A DNA stretch of 64,000 bases from Bursaphelenchus xylophilus (taxonomy: Eukaryota; Nematoda; Chromadorea; Rhabditida; Aphelenchoididae). The DNA is taken from assembly GCA_904066235.2 (NCBI GenBank), contig CAJFCV020000002.1, forward strand, positions 10,974,001-11,038,000, in the 5' to 3' direction. A model generated the notes under the pieces. The model was not told where the DNA came from, searched no databases, and worked only from the letters and a program-made list of their open reading frames with translations. This document shows positions 58,704-64,000 of the stretch, in pieces (positions within the stretch are counted from its first letter, which is position 1; every line of letters begins with the position of its first letter). The position numbers and the translations under genes are program-made.

Positions 58704-58790
58704 ATATTTGCACCAAGCGGGGATCGAACCCGCGACCTTTCAAACGTACTTTTTGCCAAAATCCAATATACTACGCGATCTCCCCCCTGG
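58704..58790 (-). other. tRNA-like segment (right palindrome arm)
   Basis: Mirror copy of 57799-57885, with GGGGATCGAACCCGCGACC on the plus strand. Same reservations apply. Confidence 0.45.
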
Positions 58791-59205
58791 AGTTATGACC
58801 TCACATTATGTGTATAATATGCAGAATTTTATGCTGATTCCGAATCTGAAATAAAATCCTGTGGGATTTTTGATACGAAGGAGTTACGGTCGATTTTTAT
58901 CGACCGGATTACAATATGCCTATGTTACAGTAATCTGAGAGACTTAATTTTCAAAAAAATGAATTCCCAATGGTCGAAAACGTATACAAGCAAAATTTTG
59001 GGTGATTTGCTCTTTCTATGACGTCACCAGGTCGAAAATTCCAAAAAAGACAAATTTAAGCAAATTTATGCCTTCCGGGCAGAATTGGGAAAAACTGTTG
59101 TTCGCTTTTCCTTAGCACATGTCGACGGTCATTTTTATGCAAAAAACTCAAAATCGATTTTTTCCTATGTCCACCGCTGACGCAGCGAGCCAAAAATCGT
59201 CTTTT

Positions 59206-60170
59206 AACCATGAAGACTGATGGCTTTTATAAAATTGTGGGCTAAAGCTCATAAAAATCAAAGAAAATTGTTGGGAGATGGAGTCTAAAAGCCTCTAAAA
59301 GCATGCTGAAAACATTCTTATATCTAAATTTTGCTTATTTCAAAAAAAATTTTTTGCACGGTGCAATGACAAAAAATTTTTTTTTGCACAGTGCGGAAAA
59401 ATTGATGTCTAGAATACGGTAATTTTGTAGAGGAGACATAATTTTAGAAATTACTGCTTGCTTGGACACCTTTTTCATGACGAATTTGGTCTGAATTGAC
59501 CTAAGTTACCTTATTTTACCCAATTTTTTGCTATTTTTTGTCGAAAAATGTGTATATTCCACTTAATACGACAATTTTTTGCCCTCAAAATACTTTTAGA
59601 ATAAATTTGACATACTGAAAAACCCAAATGACGAGTCAATTCGCCACTAATTAGCACTGAACCTTCAAAAATTTGAGGGAATTTAGCATAATTCCCCCTT
59701 AAAACGCCGAAAAATTTTCTCTGCCCAATTCGAATATGAATTGGGATTTTTGGCGGCGTTCCACTGTTTGAGGAAGCATGAAGAAAGATCCGTGTGGATT
59801 TTCGGTTCGGGTTACGGGGAAATTGATACCCGCAGGACAATGAGACCGGGTCGGAGGTGAAGATTAGGCAGATTGGGGAATGGAAACAGTCTTTGGGGAG
59901 AGTAAAGGAACCAAGTTGTTTGAGCTTTGAGATTTGTAATTTTTTTTGGGGTACTGTAAAAATAATTTTGAGATTTTTTGGGAAAAAACGATGACTAAAA
60001 GCAAGTTTTTTTTAAAAGGATCAAGCTTTTTTAAAAGCCCAAAAGCTTTGATCAGTTTGTCGGGAAAATAATGAGCATTTGGACAAAAAGTAAATTGATT
60101 TTTACTACAGTCAAACCTCTGTAGAACGAACTGCAAATGACCAAAAGCTAAGTCGTTAAAGAAGGGTTTC
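59206..60170. other. No gene seen
   Basis: Two dyads lie at about 59357 and 59387. A GC-richer stretch at 59755-59880 could be part of an exon on either strand but lacks a matching pair of splice signals. A solo MITE-A end lies at about 60050-60075. Confidence 0.45.
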
Positions 60171-60171
60171 T

Positions 60172-60862
60172 ACTATCAGTCCGTCGGAAAGTCCAGGGTC
60201 TTACAAAAAACGTGAAGGAAAGTGGAAGGCTATAACTTCCGGCGGAGGCGGCGCAGAGACTTCGTATTTGAAATATGTATTTTTAAAAGACATTAGTTTT
60301 TGTCTACAAAATAACAAGCTTTTAAAGTGCAAACTGAGGTCGCTACGACCTTCTGAAGTAGAGGCATCTCTACCCCGAAAACCAGGTTTTCTCGGTTGAA
60401 AATGATCGAGAAATTTGGGTCTTTTTCGGCTGAAAATCACCAGGAAATGTCGGATTTTTTGGAGGGTTTCGATATGGGTGATGTTGAAAAAGAGGAGGAA
60501 AGTGCCAACACTTGCAAATTATGCAAAAACTCAAGTAAAAAGAAAAAAAAATCATTTACCAAACCCCTCTACTTCAGAAGGTCGTAGCGACCTCAGTCTG
60601 CACTTTAAAAGCTTGTTATTTAATAGACAAAAACTAATGTCTTTTAAAAATACATGTTTCAAATACGAAGTCTCTGCGCCGCCTCCGCCAGAAGTTATGG
60701 CCTTCCACTTTCCTTCATTTTTTTTGTAAGACCCTGTAATCAGCAAAGTGTCGCTGTTGCTGCGCCGATCGCCGCGCTGACTTCAAAGGCAATTTGATTT
60801 TGCCTCGATCGCGATTTTCGTTGCGACAGAATGCTCAATACTTTTCCGACAGGCTGATATAT
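60172..60862. repeat. MITE-A copy split by fold-back B
   Basis: The left end is TATCAGTCCGTCGGAAAG and the right end is TTTTCCGACAGGCTGATA. The interruption is the complete fold-back B element at 60192-60736. The interior resumes with AGCAAAGTGTCGCTG, as in other copies. Confidence 0.75.
60192..60736. mobile_element. Fold-back B element, complete copy
   Basis: The ends are CAGGGTCTTACAAAAAA and TTTTTTGTAAGACCCTG. Arms of about 200 bases pair through GCAAACTGAGGTCGCTACGA and its complement. Same family as 26264-26914. There is no transposase. Confidence 0.85.
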
Positions 60863-61534
60863 CATGATATTCATTTTTAGGGCTTTTTTACTTGACCTTG
60901 CCATTTGGAGCACTTCCGTTTGGGATTTTACAATTTTTTGATTAAATTTTTTTTTTTTTTTTTTTTTTTTAATTTCGGCACAAATTTATGCTATAATTTT
61001 CTATCGACAATATGAGATGAGATTTTTAGTTTTTTTTGCAAAAACCTACCAACATTTCTAGGTCGAAAAGTGCAAAAAATTGAGTTTTCGACCTAAAAAC
61101 CTCGATAATTTTTGTAGATGACAAACGAAAAATCTCAAATATGTCTTAAAAAAGTTGTTTTATCAAGATTTATGCATAAAAACTTTAAAAAAATTTTTTT
61201 TTCAAAAAATTCAATTAAAAAAATTCGAAAAAAAAATTTTTTATTATCGACCAGTCGATTTCCAACCCTCCAAACCGCCGAATGCCTAATAAATCACCTC
61301 AACGGAATTCCCAAGTCATTTTTCGTTCCACTTCATAAATTTTTAAGAGTTTATGTCGCCCAAAGTTTATCCCGACAAACGCTCGAATGGCCGGGAATAA
61401 TGCCTCGGGCGTTTGAGCGAAAATTTTGGTAAATTCAATTTTTCGACGGCATTTTTCCATATATGGAAATTTTTTAAATTTTTTAAAATTTTCGCGAATT
61501 TCCAATTTTTCGTTTAAAAAATCGGTAGTTTAAG

Positions 61535-61590
61535 AATGCGTACGATGCAAACGCCCCGTCGGAAACAACGCTACACCGTTGGATTCACAG
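61535..61590 (+). CDS. Candidate exon, possibly of the AT-hook-like gene
   Basis: The stretch has a GTTTAAG acceptor and a CAG|GTAATT donor. Read in the phase left by exon 56555-56698 it gives ECVRCKRPVGNNATPLDSQ with a Cys-x2-Cys pair, suggestive of one half of a zinc-binding site. Read from the ATG at 61536 it would instead be a first exon (MRTMQTPRRKQRYTVGFT). I cannot decide between the two. The implied intron would be 4.8 kb. Confidence 0.3.
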
Positions 61591-61944
61591 GTAATTGAAA
61601 AAAATGCAAAATTTTGATCGAATTTTTAGATTCCAGAAAAAAATTTTTAACTTTCCCATGATTTGCATATTGTTTTAGCATCTATTAGCCTCCAATTCCA
61701 TCATTAGAATAATATTTTTCCCAAACCAGAGGCCAAGGGTCGATTTTTACAACTGATTATTAACGGTTTCGTAGGGAAAAGAGGGTTCTGGGAGGTGTAA
61801 ATTGGACGAAAGATTACAATTTTCCATTGTAATCGTAATTAGACAGTGGTTTTCTTGGTGTTTGTGGCTTTTCAAGGGCATACGTAAGCATTTTTCGGTA
61901 TAATACGGGCCAAAAATGGGCAACATGAAGGGATTTACGGGAAA

Positions 61945-62110
61945 AATGGAGTGCACAGTGCATAAAGTTGTGCTTTGTGTCTGCAAAGTGCAGAAAATTG
62001 TGTTTTGTGTTTGCACTGTGCAATTTCTTGATTTTTGCACAGTGCAGAAATTTGTGCTTTGTGTCTGCACAGTGCGAAAATTTGTGTTTTGTGCCTGCAC
62101 AGTGCACGTC
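61945..62110. repeat. Short-period dyad array, about 30 bp
   Basis: GCACAGTGC or GCACTGTGC dyads alternate with AAATTTGTGCTTTGTGTC linkers at about 30-base spacing. A second cluster with the same linker lies at 62325-62530. The 223-codon minus-strand frame over this region (61747-62418) is a repeat artefact. Confidence 0.85.
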
Positions 62111-62324
62111 AAACAGAGATAAGCTAAAACAGTCCGGTGAATGGATCGGCAATTTGCCAAAAAAAAAGACGCGAAAAAACGTTTTGTCGGGGAAGAAATG
62201 GGGAATTTTTGGGGCGAGAGAGTACGCTTTTGCGTGTCTTTTTTCTCTCTTTCTCTGGAATTCAAGACGAAATGTAAAAAACCGATAGCGAAGAGTCTAT
62301 TCCGGTCACCGGACTCCTCAGTTT

Positions 62325-62530
62325 GACGTGCAGTGCAGAATTTGTGGTTCGTGTTTGCACTGTGCAATTTCTTGAGTTTTGCACCGTGCAAAAGGCATTT
62401 TCGAGCTGCCGCTTGCACTCTGACATCATTGCACAGTGCAGAAAATTGGTATTTTGTCTTTGCACCGTGCAGAAATTTGCGTTTTTTTTGTCACTACAAA
62501 AAATTGTGCTTTGTGTCTGCACAGTGCAAT
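62325..62530. repeat. Second short-period dyad cluster
   Basis: Dyads include GCACTGTGC, GCACCGTGC and GCACAGTGC, with GTGTTTTGTCTTTGCACC-like linkers. One unit has lost its dyad (TTGTCACTACAAAAAATTG). Confidence 0.8.
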
Positions 62531-62850
62531 GAGAATCCTCGGTTCCTCGTCCACTTGATCAGACACCGGGTCTCCTAACACGCTGTCCTAGACAAGCTTC
62601 CTCAACACTCCAACAATATCCAACGACCTCTTTATTGTCCCAAACAACACGATAAACAAGCAGGCCGATACTCAGATCCCAATAGTCCGCACGCGCTGAC
62701 GGCCAACCGCTCGCTCAGGCTGCGACTTCCAAACTGTTCTTCTTTCCTTCCAAATCCACGTCTCGGTTGATTGCGGTGTCCTTTCGGGTTTCGTGGCGGG
62801 ACGCAGCGACCGGTTGAATGCTGTTGCGGCGGCTGTGGCCTCACTGTGCA
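62531..62850. other. GC-richer stretch between dyad clusters; not assigned
   Basis: About 300 bases stand out as more GC-rich than the surroundings. The open minus-strand frame (62632-62910) runs into dyad sequence and has no recognisable motif. I see no splice-bounded exon. Confidence 0.35.
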
Positions 62851-63215
62851 GCCAAATGAAAGATCTTTACTGCACTGTGCGAAACTCGTAAATAGGCGAC
62901 AAAAATGCACTGTGCGTAAAGCGAAAATCTTGTAGAAAATTTTCTTTCAATTTCTCTTCGTAAAAGTTGCAATGTGCGAACAACAAAAATTTTTTGCACA
63001 GTGCAATTTTATATCAAAAAAAAATTAGGATTGCACAGTGCAGTCAACAAAAAATCCAAAAATTCTGCACTGTGCATACGAAATCATCATATTTGGGAAA
63101 CGCACGGTGCAGCCAAAAAAATTTTTTTTGCACAGTGCAATTTTTTTATCAAAAAAATTAGGATTGCACAGTGCAGTGAACAAAGAAATATAAAAAATCT
63201 GCACTGTACACTTTA
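62850..63215. repeat. Dyad cluster with a ~134-bp duplication
   Basis: Dyads occur near 62844, 62872, 62910, 62996, 63033, 63067, 63103, 63130 and 63166. The block TTGCACAGTGCAATTTT through AAAATTAGGATTGCACAG (from 62995) is repeated from 63129. Confidence 0.85.
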
Positions 63216-63933
63216 TGGCCAGCTTCGTTTTCGTCCCAAATAACCTTCATTTACGCCTCAAAAAATTGTAATTGCACTTTTAAATGCTGTCTAAAATATA
63301 AAGCACTCAAGTAGTGTCAGAATTGTATCCTCTTCAGCTGATGTGAGCCTGTCAAGTATATTTTTTCGTACAATCTTTTACTTTAATGTTCTAGAATTTC
63401 TTTTAGGCACCTCTGACGTGCTAAAAATTATTATACGATACTCAAAACAGAGGGGTTTTCAAGTAGAGCGGTCATAAATTGCTGGGAGATAATCCAGAAG
63501 GTATTGTTGTGAGTAAAAACAGTGTCTTGGGGGTTTTTAGAGCACTTGAATTTTAGTCTTTTTGAAAACGATGGGTAAATGTAAACTCGGGGACGGATTA
63601 CGGTACATTTGGCGTTATTTTACTGCCAGTTTTGGACGTATAAAAATTTTAGGCACTCTTTTAGGCACTTCTGGGAAGTTACCGGACTCCATTTTCGGAC
63701 ACACCGGGAAAGGCCGAAAAAACAACCGAAAAACGACCGAAAAAATGAACTCCAAGAATAAATCCAATAACTGTAGATGACACTTACTATGTATAACATA
63801 TTTGGTATCAGACAAAATGGGGTTGTCTGGGGATTCAGGGAAAAAAAGAATTTTAAGATTTGGCCAAAAACGAAAGAAGTTATAGCCAATTCAACTCGGG
63901 CCACAAAGATGTCCCACCCTGTATTAGTTTACA
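63216..63933. other. No gene seen; inverted copy of the CAGGGTGGGG repeat
   Basis: 63790-63925 is the reverse complement of 23995-24130 and ends ATCTTTGTGGCCC/CACCCTG. No coding exon is supported in the remaining sequence. Confidence 0.5.
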
Positions 63934-64000
63934 GTTACGGACCTGATCTATTGGCAAAAAACGTACCATTTTGGATCCGGGAAGAAGTATCAAAAAATGT
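63934..64000. repeat. MITE-C copy cut by the window end
   Basis: It starts TTACGGACCTGATCTATTGG and continues ACGTACCATTTTGGATCCGG, the left arm of the family. The right arm lies outside the window. Confidence 0.7.

Larger units (their letters stand above)
57378..59205. repeat. 1.83-kb palindrome with ~820-base arms
   Basis: The left end is AAAAGACGATTTTTGGCTCG and the right end is CGAGCCAAAAATCGTCTTTT. Arms match closely through GACGGTCATTTTTATGC, the TGACGTCA block, and the tRNA-like segment near 57850 and 58725. The centre is about 58290. Small frames in the arms are mirror copies of each other and are not called genes. Confidence 0.9.

Noticed and set aside
61945..62110. CRISPR-like regular repeats
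   Set aside because: The repeats are ~30-base diverged tandem units without unique spacers, in a eukaryotic genome.
61747..62418. 223-codon minus-strand frame with CTVQTQNT-like repeats
   Set aside because: Produced by the ~30-bp dyad repeat, which lacks stops in this frame; no leader, domain or splice support.
62632..62910. 92-codon minus-strand frame in a GC-richer patch
   Set aside because: It runs into dyad sequence at its start and shows no domain or flanking splice sites.

Overview
This is nuclear DNA from a nematode. It is AT-rich and gene-sparse. Introns have worm-type borders (a GT donor, often GTAAGT or GTGAGT, and an acceptor ending TTTTCAG or TTTTAG). The best-recognised genes are a LIN-12/GLP-1-type Notch receptor with ten EGF repeats and a sphingosine kinase. 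I cannot name the species. Three small secreted expansin-like (double-psi beta-barrel) genes fit a nematode lineage that acquired such genes horizontally and later gained introns.

Layout. (1) 0.8-13 kb: three expansin-like genes (870-1733 +, 9573-10617 -, 11830-12565 -), a small multi-pass membrane protein gene (4102-4649 -) with a broken inverted copy (6464-6754 +), and an unrecognised 161-residue gene (8041-9457 +). (2) 13-19.4 kb, minus strand: an unrecognised 432-residue gene (13226-16514) whose introns carry a ~138-bp tandem repeat, then sphingosine kinase (17274-19350). (3) 19.5-35 kb: no gene I can support, but many fold-back elements, MITEs and satellite-like arrays. (4) 38.5-50.1 kb: a 12-exon Notch gene (38515-50145). 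(5) 54.6-61.6 kb: exons of a basic, AT-hook-like protein, with introns swollen by repeats and a 1.83-kb palindrome. (6) 61.9-64 kb: arrays of a short dyad motif and the start of another MITE.

Exon structures were built by hand from splice signals and phase; every multi-exon model below keeps frame across all junctions. Two observations stand out. First, the Notch model runs from EGF repeat 10 into the heterodimerisation domain over about 20 residues, with no LIN-12/Notch (LNR) repeats, although the rest of the receptor is intact. Second, the 9-bp dyad GCACNGTGC occurs on the order of a hundred times (by-eye estimate). It sits in several tandem arrays whose spacer sequences differ but whose monomers are all 159-160 bp. 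Elements containing the dyad appear to be mobile, because several have terminal inverted repeats and sit in introns.

The genes do not form an obvious pathway or operon. The expansin-like genes are related by local duplication, and the other genes look independent.
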